Below are positions 20,201-31,500 of a stretch of DNA of 64,000 nucleotides, in pieces. Origin of the DNA: Trichoplax adhaerens (Eukaryota > Placozoa > Uniplacotomia > Trichoplacea > Trichoplacidae); the NCBI RefSeq assembly GCF_000150275.1, contig NW_002060954.1, positions 186,287-250,286 of the forward strand, read 5' to 3'. The position numbers and the translations under genes were made by a program. Within the stretch, counting starts at the first letter, position 1. Each line of letters begins with the position of its first letter. The notes under the pieces are model-generated. The model was not told where the DNA came from. It saw only the letters and a list, made by a program, of their open reading frames with translations, and searched no databases.

Positions 20201-22859
20201 AGTAATGATAAAATAGAAGAATTCCATAGTTGAGCCTTAAGACAAATTTCTTCGAAAATTGACCGCCTTACTAGTATAAGGTAACACAGCTCAAAATACT
20301 TAACTGCTGTAGATGCAACTATTAGTAGTAACTACGAGTGGATTAATACCTCCTGCTTTCTTTTCAGTCCGTTCGGCATAATCTGCATTAATTGCCTTAT
20401 AATTGAGTATTCTCCATTTTCATAATCTGGTGCATTATCGACGACTGGAACAGGGTCCTTCCTAGTTTTGAAAGGTGCAAGGCAAAAGAAAAATATTCCT
20501 TAGAGAATCAAAGTACAATATACTACGCAAATAGATATCAAAGTTTTAATTTTGCATATTTCCATATGCATAAAAGCTTATTTAAAACAACGAAATCCCG
20601 CCTAATTTAGAAAATGTATCATGCAAACTGTAAGCTTTGAAATACTCCACTGTCGATGATAAATTTACAAAATAAAAATCTAGCATTTCAGTCGGAAAAT
20701 CTGTAATAGATTTGTTTACATAGCTTCAGAAGGGAATCCATGCTTATGACCCAACATAAGGCAACCAAGGACCATTGCAGTTGTAGTTCTAACTCTCCCG
20801 TCAAGACAACTGAAGAGAAGGCTCGGGCTGTGACCACCTCGTTGGCTCCAACGGGAAACATTCTAGATATTAAAAATCGATAGTAGTTATACTCATCCTA
20901 GACTTGTATTTATCATCATATCAATTACCAACCTTAAATATATTAATGAAGGAGTCAATCGTCTTTTCTTCGGGGAAGTAATCCTCCGGTATTGGAAGAC
21001 GAAAATACCTTATAAGAATTTAAATAGTAAATAGTATTAGTATATCAGATGTATCGGGCTTTATGAATATAACTCGCTATGAAATATCCTGCATAAATAT
21101 TAGATTTACTTACTTCATAGACGTTAAATAAAATATTTGCCGCCAATAAATCTCCTGTGTAGTGCACAAGTCATCGACATAGGCGGCCCGATATTGATGC
21201 GGCTCTGCATCTAAATTACTCGTATCATTGTAAAAGTAAAATTTATACTGATTTTCTGTCGCAGATGATACGAAGAGCGCTCCTTTCGTAGCATAGTCAA
21301 TCACCTAAAATGAGAATAGATTAAATTAAGCTGAGTGTAAGAAAGAAAGTACAACGATAATCCTAGTACTGAGATGCTAATAGGTAAACCGTCAATGATA
21401 AAAATCAAATGTATGTTAATATCGGCATTTATCGTAAAATTGTTAAAATTTTCGCCTGATAAAGATTAAACTTTTTAATAATTTTGTTATTTTATATACA
21501 CAACTATCGGAACTAATATTCATAATTATACATTAAAGACCTCTTCCTTAATTTCTGTTTCTAAACATTCCAGTTCTTCACCGCTTTTTAGATTATAATC
21601 AATGGTGGTTGAGTCTAGGTCTTCTGGTTTTCTGATACTGTACGGCCGAAAATCCATGTCATCATATACGAACAATACTGGCTCTTGCTTGGTATTCAAT
21701 ACTATAATGTCCTATGATTAATTGTTAAAAATCGGATAAATAAAATACTGTAGTATTGGTTACAGAATTAGTATTAATATGTATGCTATTACTGTACCAT
21801 ACACTGTATAGTGTATAATTCAGTCAGGGACTTCTTAGAAGTCCCTGGTTCAGTATACAGAGTCTGAAACCATGGCAACAAAACTCATTTAAATATGAAA
21901 AAAATAAAATGACAAAATTACTGTAATGAAAGAAGAGAATTTAAATTTTAGAAGAATAAATAAAGACGATCGCAACTCAATAAAATACCAAAAAATATCA
22001 TAATTTCATTGTTTACATTGAAAAAAAACCCTACTGGATAGTGATCCCTTCAATCCTATCCAACCCAATAAACTACGAGATACAAGTATAGGATAAAAAT
22101 TATATTACATTAGCAACATAATTGGCTTCTCATTTATAAATTCTTCTAAGGATACATCATCTCATCGTCGTAGACAAATATTTTGTTTACCCGTCACATA
22201 TACATATATATATATACACCTCTGAATGCGTCTGCTTTTATATGTAATTTACTCCAACAACAATACGGTATAACTTAACTATAGGTTACTAAGGTATGAT
22301 GCGCTACTTATACATTACGGGTTATACAATACAATACTAAAATTATCATAGTAACAGCGACATAGGTTTTTTCTTAAGAAATTATATGCATAGGCATCAC
22401 ATCAGATTTTTAAATCTTTTTTACCTTTTTCCCCGATTTTACCAACTGATACAAAATATTTTCTAAGCCCTCGCAAGTCGGTTGGCCAAATCCGTACACG
22501 TTGTAATTGGAACCAGCTTGCCGAAAATTAGGCGCTTCAATTTTTTTTTGCGTTCCTAAAATATCGATGCCATCGTAATGATCTTTAACAAATATATATC
22601 GACCTTGTATCAAGGGATGCTCTGGCATTCCATCCTTAAGGCGAATTAATTTTTTACTTCTCTTATTTACTATGTCATGTCTTTGATAACTGAGGCCCTT
22701 ATCGTGAATAACGTTATCAGGTAACTCGTTTTCGTTATCGGCATCGTCTGTTTTGTCGTTTTCGTTAAATTCGACAGTTTTTGTTTCTTTCTGGCTTGTA
22801 CCATTTCCTTCGACGGTCGGACTTTTCTCCATTTTCGGTTTCGAAGGATAAAATCCCAT
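17285..22859 (-). CDS. PALD1: Paladin (tandem phosphatase-domain protein)
   Basis: Cytosolic/membrane-associated protein with two PTP-like domains; vertebrate paladin regulates receptor-kinase signalling and has been reported to act on phosphoinositides. Seventeen minus-strand exons: 22859-22425, 21711-21541, 21304-21114, 21008-20933, 20862-20720, 20461-20350, 20183-20079, 19953-19858, 19733-19599, 19471-19355, 19273-19151, 18779-18579, 18469-18320, about 18215-18165, 18089-17949, 17765-17623, 17450-17285. They close to about 851 aa (human 856). Visible: N-terminal QGRYIFVKDHYDGIDILGT and APNFRQAGSNYNVYGFGQP, first P-loop C-L-D-G-R-V-R-T, internal repeat RNLQGLPVYGMAQPT, second P-loop C-L-D-G-K-S-R-T, and the hallmark MTPMHYHIREVI and YFERYIYLLLFNTYLH segments. 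Both CX5R motifs are intact in Cys and Arg. The acceptor of the mini-exon at 18215 and the donor at 18579 were chosen by phase. Confidence 0.95.
21825..21847. repeat. perfect hairpin inside PALD1 intron 1
   Basis: CAGGGACTTCT (21825-21835), one base, then its exact complement (21837-21847). It lies in the intron between the first two PALD1 coding exons, beside GTATAGTGTATA-like sequence. It shares the core GGGACTTCT with the foldback near 5272, which suggests a dispersed element. Confidence 0.6.
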
Positions 22860-23300
22860 ATTCTATTTAAATATCAGTAATTTAAATATCCAGTTTGTTA
22901 TTTCAGTATAGGGTTCGTCGCTCTGGATCGATTTTAGGATTTTTTGATTGAGCCTTAACGATCTTGTACTTAAATTTATTGAATTTGTAACTCTGCTTTA
23001 CTCTTACTGGATCTTAAACAGTTATTAAAAGTACTATAATGATATCTCCGTAAAGAATACCAGACTATAATCACAAAATACGGTATATTCCTCCTTTTGC
23101 TAGGAATAACTGAATAAAGGTCTTGCTTTTTTCATTGATCCTCTTAGTTACCATAATAACAATACCGACATACCCTGGATAGGGCGATCGGTGTCCAATC
23201 AAGTAGCTCCCTTCATTAATTATTAATAGACACACGTTTTGTGAATTTTTACGTAAAGAAATGCACTGTAAATATTTCATTGTTCAAAAGTTTATTGAAA
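22860..23300. other. PALD1 5' flank
   Basis: About 440 bp upstream of the PALD1 ATG with no recognisable coding sequence. It presumably carries the PALD1 promoter and 5' UTR. Confidence 0.4.
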
Positions 23301-23305
23301 TAATA

Positions 23306-24560
23306 TACTGTACAGTACAGTACTGTACTGAACAAGTGTACAGTACAGTACTATACACAGTTTACAGTATGCAATACTATACTGTACTGTACTGTACAGT
23401 ACTGTACCAATGACTGCTGAAAGAAAACCTAACACTGTACAGTACAGTACTGTACAGTAGTGCTGTAGACGTCGAGCGATTGGACGTCCAACGGACGTTC
23501 GATTTTGGACGTTCGGTATGTACAGTACGTTCGTTGTCAGATCGGACGTCGACGAACTGTACTGTAGTGTACAGTGTACAGTACTGTACAGCGTATACAG
23601 TCAGTTTGTATAATCCCACCCCAATACTACACAGTACAGTACATACAGTACAGTAGTACAAACGTCTTTTACAAACACTTTCAGTACAGTGTACTGTACA
23701 CTATGTATACTGTATACTGTAGTGTTAACACTGTACACTGTGTACGTTGGTACTGTACGTTCAATGAACGTCCGACGTTCAAATTGGACGTTCGTACGTT
23801 CGTTCATTAAAACTGGCTAACGTCCACAGTACTAGTCATGACTACAGTATACTGTACGCTGTTACGTACAGTACAGTACAGTACTACTGTATGTACAGTG
23901 TATAGTATAGTCTTATACCGTACTGTACAGTACAGTGTACACTATGTATATACTGTAGTGTTAACACTGTACACTGTGTACGTTGGTACGTTCAATGAAC
24001 GTCCGACGTTCAAATTGGACGTTCGTACGTTCGTTCATTAAAACTGGCTAACGTCCACAGTACTACTGTACAGTACAGTAGTGTACTGTACAAATCTGAA
24101 ACGGACGGTTAGGTGACACTTGTGATGGAAAACATGAAACAATCAACAATGGGATTGTATGGAGCACTAGTATACAGTATAGTAGAGACACTCTATTAGT
24201 GCATGGTATACTGTACAGTACAGTGTGCAGTACAGTACGGTACAGTTCTATATGTGCAGTATTGTTTTGCAGCCATCTGCAGCTGCACCATAGAGACAGT
24301 GATATAAAAAATAAAGAAGCCTAATCAGTCTACTGTGGACTAGTATGCACTATAATGTGTATGGGCAGTAATACAGAGAAACTTGTAAGGGAATTTCTCT
24401 TATTAGCGTCGTCCTGGACTACTGTACTTGATACTTTATCAGTCAAGTACAGTACTGTATCGTACGGTGGCCGAGGAGGTATCGAGTTGTACTGTACTGT
24501 ACTGTACAGTACAGTACATCGTCCTTGTACGCTGTACAGTGTACAGTACAGTGTACCGTT
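23306..24560. repeat. TACTGTACAGTA clusters with embedded duplicated segment
   Basis: A 1.25-kb block of overlapping TACTGTAC/GTACAGTAC motifs (23306-23460, 23560-23760, 23855-23960, 24060-24095, 24205-24245, 24445-24560). It contains GGACGTTCG-type segments that are unlike the rest of the window. ORFs on both strands (Y-S-T-V-Q-rich) are artefacts of the palindromic motif. Confidence 0.85.
23696..24065 (+). repeat. direct duplication of a ~130-bp segment
   Basis: Two nearly identical copies in the same orientation: 23696-23834 and 23937-24065, about 100 bp apart. Each runs from GTACACTATGTATA through AACACTGTACACTGTGTACG and AACGTCCGACGTTCAAATTG to CTGGCTAACGTCCACAGTAC. Copy 1 has two small insertions relative to copy 2; otherwise I see no mismatch in the shared part, so the duplication looks recent. 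Confidence 0.9.
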
Positions 24561-24699
24561 TCGCTGAACAGGGAGGGGATACAAATACTTTTTTACCTTG
24601 CAATCCCTACCGACTCCCTTGGTAAATAATAAATTATGTAATAAGTAATTATGATCGCGACTTGTACAGTACACATGTCGCTTGGTCCCTAGCTACGCG

Positions 24700-25900
24700 T
24701 GTCACATCTATAAGACGTCCTACCTAAAGCCGTAGATCAGTTCTCTTATTAATTAACCTCTCTGGATATGGATCACTGAGAACAACCTGTATAAAATAAA
24801 ATATAATAAAATCCTATTCCGTTCCCTGTCTTACGGAGTCTGATATATGTAGTTTGTGACCTCAGAAAATAATACAGATACATGTACTGTAACTCATGCA
24901 GTATTCTGTTAAAAACTATTGCCTAATTTGACGAATAAATCCTGGATGACTGCATGTGTTAGCAAGCTGTCTTTCGTATTCGTTTCCTCTATTCGATGTT
25001 TAATTTAATTTATTAACAGAAATCAGTTTTGATACGCCGTATCGATGTTAAACACTTGTATGAACCATAGTTTGACTCCGGATTAAGCTATGATTTTTAA
25101 ATTAAACGCTCTATACTTGGGGTTGCAAAGCATTCAATGCCACTGAATCAATTGTGGTTATATTAATTGTATACGCACGCGTATACGGATTATCCTAGTA
25201 ACTTGAAAACGTGTATCTCGCCTTTGTCGTTAATGTTAGTATTATATGATTAATTACAGTACAATTAGCACATTGTTGAATATGGCGTACTACTGCAGTT
25301 TTGCATTATTTAGCTGCCTACGAAATTGAAACATTAACTATGATATCGAAAGCACCTTATACCTGTAATATCTAATAAATGCACCATGCCTCCCCAGTCT
25401 CCACTCCACCGGAATACTGGGCTGAACCAGTATATTGCACGGTGTATCAAAGGAAGTTTTCACGTCTTTAATTGTAAAACTCCATATCAGTTTTTACAGT
25501 GGTAAGTGTCATCGCACTTAGGGATGATAAACGTATACTACCAAGGAGCAGTTACAATGCTACGAATTTATCTAGAAAATCTATATTAGTATGCGTTCAG
25601 TAAGTTACATAAGCGTACATCAATACAGTATCGTATATGACCTAGCATTGCCTACGGGCACAGTATCACATGCAGCTTACCTCCCGCCGCAGACTACATG
25701 ATTACTGTATTGCAGGTAACAATATCTGAGATTCATTTTATTTTGTAAACGTATAAACGTATAATCTGTCATCTTGCAGAACTATCATACGAAAGGTAAA
25801 CAAGGGACAAATATTGTATACTTTCACTTAAGGCATAGCGTAGCTATTCTACCACAGCAGACTTATAGTTAAGTATGTTTCCAGCCTAAAATTAAAAACG
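24700..25900. other. unresolved stretch with candidate small exons on both strands
   Basis: No known family recognised. On the minus strand a phase-consistent chain 25387-25363, 25142-25117, 24786-24724 would encode a 37-aa peptide starting MVHLLDITVALN and ending RTDLRL. On the plus strand an ORF from the ATG at 25386 to a strong donor (GTG|GTAAGTG at 25501) would begin MPPQSPLHRNTGLNQYIARC and could be spliced on to about 25,880. Both ATGs overlap in one CATG. At most one is likely real; the other splice signals may be chance. It lies just downstream of COX6A. Confidence 0.25.
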
Positions 25901-25933
25901 GAAACTTGCTACAGCTTTATGAAATATGAACAG

Positions 25934-27675
25934 TTAATGTGATTCTTCATAGCCTTCCGGCAGAGCATTCACGTGAGGATTGTGGAAAAGTGTATGATTC
26001 CCATCTTTCCATGGAAATGGCTAAAACGCAAAGTAACGAACCATGCATTAAACGCAAATTAAGAGATACGAAACAATGTTGCATTAAACTTATAGCAATA
26101 GAAAAAGTCTAGTTAAATTAACAGTACATATTAACACATATATTTTCATATAGCAAACAAACTATTTTGAATAATACCTTTGACCTTATCCTTAGATGGG
26201 GGTAGGGTCGGAATTCAGGATGGTGAGGATGCTCTTTGTGATGCTTAGTTTCCTTGTAATACGCATTTACGGTACTAAAAGCGATTGCAGGTAAGGCTAT
26301 CAATATGCTAATTTTCTTCCATAAGGACATAGTTTCTACGAAAGAGTTAGTAATATACAGTATGTTAAAAATTACAAAGGCATCATTAATTCTTTTTATA
26401 TTGATAACTATTTATACCAAGCTAAAGACTATCAAGCAATGCTAAAGCGTGCTATAATCATTATTATTAAAATTTTTAGTTTTTTACCGACTTTAGAACT
26501 ACAGCAAGTATGGTAGATAATGAGTAGCTGCACAATAAGTAACTGTACATTATCAGAACGTAATCTTTCCTCAAACGTAACATCAAACAAAAGGAAAGTC
26601 TTTCAATTTTGCTTTATTGTATTTGAGTATCAGCTAATAGCATGCAGTTTACTGAAAGTATTGCATTGTATAGTACTGTATACAACACTTTATGTACATA
26701 CATGGTCTGTAATATATATACATGATGATAATTAATTTTGTTAAAGCTAGGCTTATACAACTAAAGGGAGAAAGGTATATGAACGAATTAGAACTAGACA
26801 TAACGCAATAGTCGCTTGCCACGCTGGATATCCAGTAATATTGATACACGTTTACAATTCATCGAAATGTTGCTAGATAGTTCGCAAGAGTCCTACACAT
26901 AACAGTATTTTGTTTTATTGTACAGTAAGGCAGTGCTTACAAGTATCTATCAAATAATATGTGAAAAGGCTTAAACGATAACTCCAGTACTGTTCCCTTC
27001 ATATAAATATACGTATACGTAATCAATGCTAGTGACATTTTTACTACACAAATGAGCTACAACCAACTGTTTGTTGATGCAGCAATAGCAGCTATTCCAA
27101 TACTAGAGTTGCAAAGACTTAATCATGAGTCGTATAAAGTGCAAGTAAAATTAGAGGGATTAATATGAATACCTCACTACTTCTTATACAGTCGTACAAA
27201 ATATGTGTACGAATAAAACATATACACGCAAACTCTAGTTGCTATCGTGATGTCCTTATGTCGCTCAAGTTGAATATAAAACAATGACTGTCGTAACTAT
27301 TCGATACAGAAACTATATTGACTAGATAGATGAAATTGCAGTAATTTGTGATATCTTTTATTAATTATCGATGTTATACAGTACACAACTTCTAATAATT
27401 AATCCTTTTGCCATGTACCTACAGTAGGTATACGCACAAATTTTTACTGTCTATTCTTTTTATCGAGTACACATATTTATGCGTAACAGATTATATTATA
27501 TTAAATACGATACCGTTACGACGAAAAGAAATCAATAAATATCTCTACTGTTATGTTAAGAAATACCCGCTGCATGTTTTCCAGTAGCTTCGAGTTCTTC
27601 TTTATACGACAACGTAGCATATTGTCGATTGCAGATTGTTCGCATTCGAATAAAACGTTGAACTGAGAAGGCCAT
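25934..27675 (-). CDS. COX6A: Cytochrome c oxidase subunit 6A, mitochondrial
   Basis: Small nuclear-encoded, single-membrane-span subunit of respiratory complex IV in the inner mitochondrial membrane. Three exons: 27675-27567, 26335-26178, 26020-25934 (TAA), giving 117 aa. Exon 1 encodes an Arg-rich, acid-poor presequence (MAFSVQRFIRMRTICNRQ) suited to mitochondrial import. Exon 2 carries the family core MSLWKKISILIALPAIAFS (membrane helix) and the PYPHLRIRSK signature. Exon 3 gives PFPWKDGNHTLFHNPHVN. Intron 1 is long (1.2 kb) for such a small gene. The ATG at 26330, just before LWKK, would start a protein without presequence, so the exon-1 start is preferred. Divergent with RBM19, about 880 bp apart. 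Confidence 0.95.
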
Positions 27676-27733
27676 CTTGAATCTTCAGATTTCGACCGTA
27701 TGACAGCACGTTTACTTCTGTTCCGACTAGAAA

Positions 27734-28325
27734 TTGTACTGTACTGTACACTAGAGGGTCTCTACTGTACTATACTGTACAGTACACTAGAGAGTAGAGA
27801 ACCCTCTATTCAGTACATACAGTGTACAGTACTGTAAAGTACTTGATAGTGTACTGTACTGTACTGTACAAAGGAAACTCTACTCGGACGGTCGGATATT
27901 TCCACCTCATACAGTACTGTATACTATATACTATAGTACAGTATAATACTGTTCCAAACACTTACATTCGTTAATGTCACCTCAAGCGTTTGCTCGCTTC
28001 TATAATTCGCTTATTTTTTCTAAATTAAGTAATATTACATTGAAATCTATTTTATTTAATTAATTCCTGCTTCAAAATAGTTACATAATGTCATCAATGT
28101 TCTTAAATTAGTACACATGATTAAGAAAAATAGCTACAGAAGATCTATTCTGTACTAAAGTAACCCAATTTTTCGATATTTTGGTCTCATTTGGTATAAA
28201 AAGTCTGTCTGTCTGAAGAGTTTATGTACTGTACAGTACAGTACACTGTACAGTGCATCATTTCATTTTACCACGCATAAACGCTACTCTACAGTACAAT
28301 ACAGCACTGCACTGTACTGTAATTT
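27734..28325. repeat. TACTGTACAGTA clusters between COX6A and RBM19
   Basis: Clusters at 27734-27790, 27815-27870, 27910-27945, 28226-28257 and 28295-28322 in the shared 5' region of two divergent genes. One copy sits in the loop of an imperfect inverted repeat (AGAGGGTCTCTACT near 27754 and its complement near 27793-27807 with one extra base). Confidence 0.85.
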
Positions 28326-28555
28326 ACTAGCATGCGTCAATAAGTACTATGCAAACGCGTATGTCTTGCCCACAAACACGCTCTTCAAAATTTGCTCATT
28401 GTATAATCACTGTTCAGTAGTGATTATATACTGTATATAGGTACAGCAAGGGACCTTTAATTGAGGTTAAAGCTTTTACTGGATTGCTTACTGTTCATCG
28501 TGTGAACGTACCTTTTAAATCACATTCACAACTAGCAACCGTGAACTGGAGCAGC

Positions 28556-31500
28556 ATGTCAAGACTCGTTGTCAAGAACCTACCGTGCAATATATCTGAA
28601 GATCGACTAAGAGCTCTTTTCTCCGAGTTTGGAGAGTTAACAGACGTACAACTAAAGTTTACAGAAGATAAAATATTTCGTAGATTTGCTTTTATAGGAT
28701 ATAGACATAAATGTGATGCATCAACGGCTCAAAAGTTCTTTAATAACAGTTATATTGATACCTCCAAAATAGAAGTAAGTTCTCAGAATGTGAAAGTTAT
28801 TCAAAATTAGGTAACTTCTTTTATCAAGCAAGCAATAAAAGCAATGATAAATAAAATATATATAATATGTAACAATATTGGCTTCATCCAAAATACGATC
28901 AGAATTTATTAAAATACTTTACTGTATATATTTTATATGCTTACTAAAACAGTGCATGCTCGTTCTAGATAGAGCCTTGTTACCCGCTTAATGAAAGAAT
29001 TGCAGCGCGAGTGTGGAAAAAATATTCGAAACGCGACCACGCTAGTACTTCAAAAGTACGACATGAAGGTTTTTCGAGAGATACTAGTAAAAGAGATCAA
29101 AGTAAAATTGAGAATTTAGAGGTACAATTAATATCCTTAAAGCATAACAATTTCAGTACAATAATACAACTACAGTACTTTCGTACATTTTACCTGAAAT
29201 AATGCTCTTCCATTCTGAAATTAGATTGCAGTAAAGAAAGAACAGAAATCCTTAAGACAATTTTATGAAGTAATTGCAGATATTTATTCTTAAGTAAATG
29301 CACATGTACCCATGTAAGAGCTGTCTACAGTATGTATTATCCTACTCTCTTGTTTACAATATTCAAAATCCCAAAGTGATACTAACAGTTCAATAGATTC
29401 GATCAGCTAGTTACTATTTGCAGACCTACAGTTAGGTATTATAATGTTTCACAGAAATTATAACGCATAACAATTTTAAGTACTGTACACTTCATTAAGC
29501 CTATTTTACGCACCTACATGTTGCTGGCGAACAGTATTATACCATTAGCTATGAGACTAATTTGGAAATTAACTCCTACTGCTAAAATATACGCTTGCTT
29601 GAGTGCATGTGTAGCTGCTACGCAATTAACGAAATCTTTCCTTCTGTTGTAACGCAATATATTGGAAATAAACTAGGAAAGGACAAATATAACCTTAATT
29701 CATGATAAGAATGTGCCCTTGCAGAACAAGATCTCTGAGGTATTATCGATACACTTAGACAAATGTGAAGAATTATCCGTTTTCCGATTGCTATTGATAT
29801 TACCAATACTACTAGTAGCCTTGCTCTTCTTTACTGGTAACTTCGAGAGTACATATTGCTGATCTAATTTCTTAAAATGTATCATCGTTAACGACGCTGT
29901 AGCCTATGGATAAAGCAACCGTTACAGCAAACTTTGAAACAGTGATGTCTAAAAGATCTACTGATAAGGTCATAACTATAAACATTACTACTGTTTCTCT
30001 AGTTTTAGCACTGTAGACAAAGATTGAACTAGACGGATTTTAATACAACTAAGACGACTGTTAAGGATATTACGCGTACATAATTTCAATTCATAAATTG
30101 ATTACAGGGTACATTAAAGAACAGAGTGCATATTAAATTTCACGAAGGTAAGTCAATCGTATGAATCTTCGAGATATAAAATAAATTAATGCATGTATCT
30201 ACCGCACCATGAATTTATTACAGACAGTGTTATCAACTTACTGTAGCCACTTTTAACCATGATTTAACTGACAAATTTAACTTACTAGGTTTGCTTGTTT
30301 TTACTAGATGCGTATGTAAGTGCCTTCAAAAACAGCCGTCGGCTAATATATTTTTAATCACTTACCTTGAATGATTACATCATATTCATTATATTGAAGA
30401 CATAAAATGATGAACGATTTTATTTTCTACCTTTTGCACAGCAAACGACGGATAATACTAGGTCAAAGGTTTCAAATGTAAGTATGACACAGTTACCAAA
30501 TAAAGAAAGTGATACAGAAGACAATGCACCCGCAAAGAATATAATAACGATTAAACTCCGAGGTTTACCGTTTGATGTGAATGAGGTATAAGCTGAAGCT
30601 TACTTATCTTCGAACTGGACTATCTGATAATGCACAGATTATACATATTAATTTGCTGCCTGTATTTGTGGATGAAGATTACTGTTATATATTCAGAAAG
30701 CCTTAGCTTGCGAATGACAAAAGGCTATTATGACTTATATAGGAGGAAATAAAGGAATTCTTCCACCCGACAAAATTGGAAAATACCAGATTAATGACAA
30801 ATCATAAAGGCAAACCGAATGGCGTAGCATTTGTGGATTTTACTAACGAAGAAGATGCTTGCAAAGCGATGAAAAGCAATAAAGATTATATCCGTTAGTA
30901 ACTGCTTTATGATAACAACATAATTTTCAAAGGCAAGAAAGTTAACGATAAAATCTTACCGATATCTCCTTATGTGATAGGTAACAGGTATATTGAACTT
31001 TTTCCTGACGAAGGAAAGCATTTAGAAATAAGTGACACCCCTGTGACATCAGCTATCAACAGTCAAATTAGCCTTGAAACACAGGTAATAATTTTAATAG
31101 ATAAACCGCATATTCTACTGTTTTTCTGTAAAGTAATATATGTGGTCAATAATAATATTTTTTAGGAAGATTCAATGAAGCGAAGACAAGAATCATACGT
31201 AGCAGACATTGAGAGGGTATCAACGTTATTTACAAAGATTGGGATTATGTGTGAAGGATTTTAATTCAGAATAAATCACTATAATGTCGAAAATTTATTT
31301 TACTCGTAGACCGGAAGATTATTTTTACGTAATTTGGCTTATTGCTGTACAGAGAACGACATAAAAGACTTATTGTCAAATTACGGTAACAAAAATTATA
31401 CTCATTACAGTAAATGATAATACTGTAGTTATAAACTTACGTACTGAACTAGCTAGATTTGAAGTACCTGTACGTGCTCCTAATAATTTATACCCTTATT

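Noticed and set aside
22200-22225. TA-dinucleotide tract as a possible promoter or origin
   Set aside because: Short TATATA tracts are common in this AT-rich sequence, and it lies inside a PALD1 intron.
23306-24560. CRISPR array or telomere-like repeat
   Set aside because: No constant repeat with unique spacers of regular length. The motif is a self-overlapping palindrome in interrupted clusters within a multi-intron eukaryotic gene region.
23377-24674. ORFs of 65-114 aa on both strands rich in Tyr-Ser-Thr-Val-Gln
   Set aside because: They are translations of the overlapping TACTGTAC/GTACAGTAC motif, which lacks stop codons in several frames. The same happens at 4.2-5.6, 43.0-43.3, 47.1-47.7 and 60.9-62.7 kb.
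26118-26330. COX6A starting at the ATG at 26330
   Set aside because: It would lack a mitochondrial presequence. An upstream exon (27675-27567) joins in phase and supplies an Arg-rich presequence.
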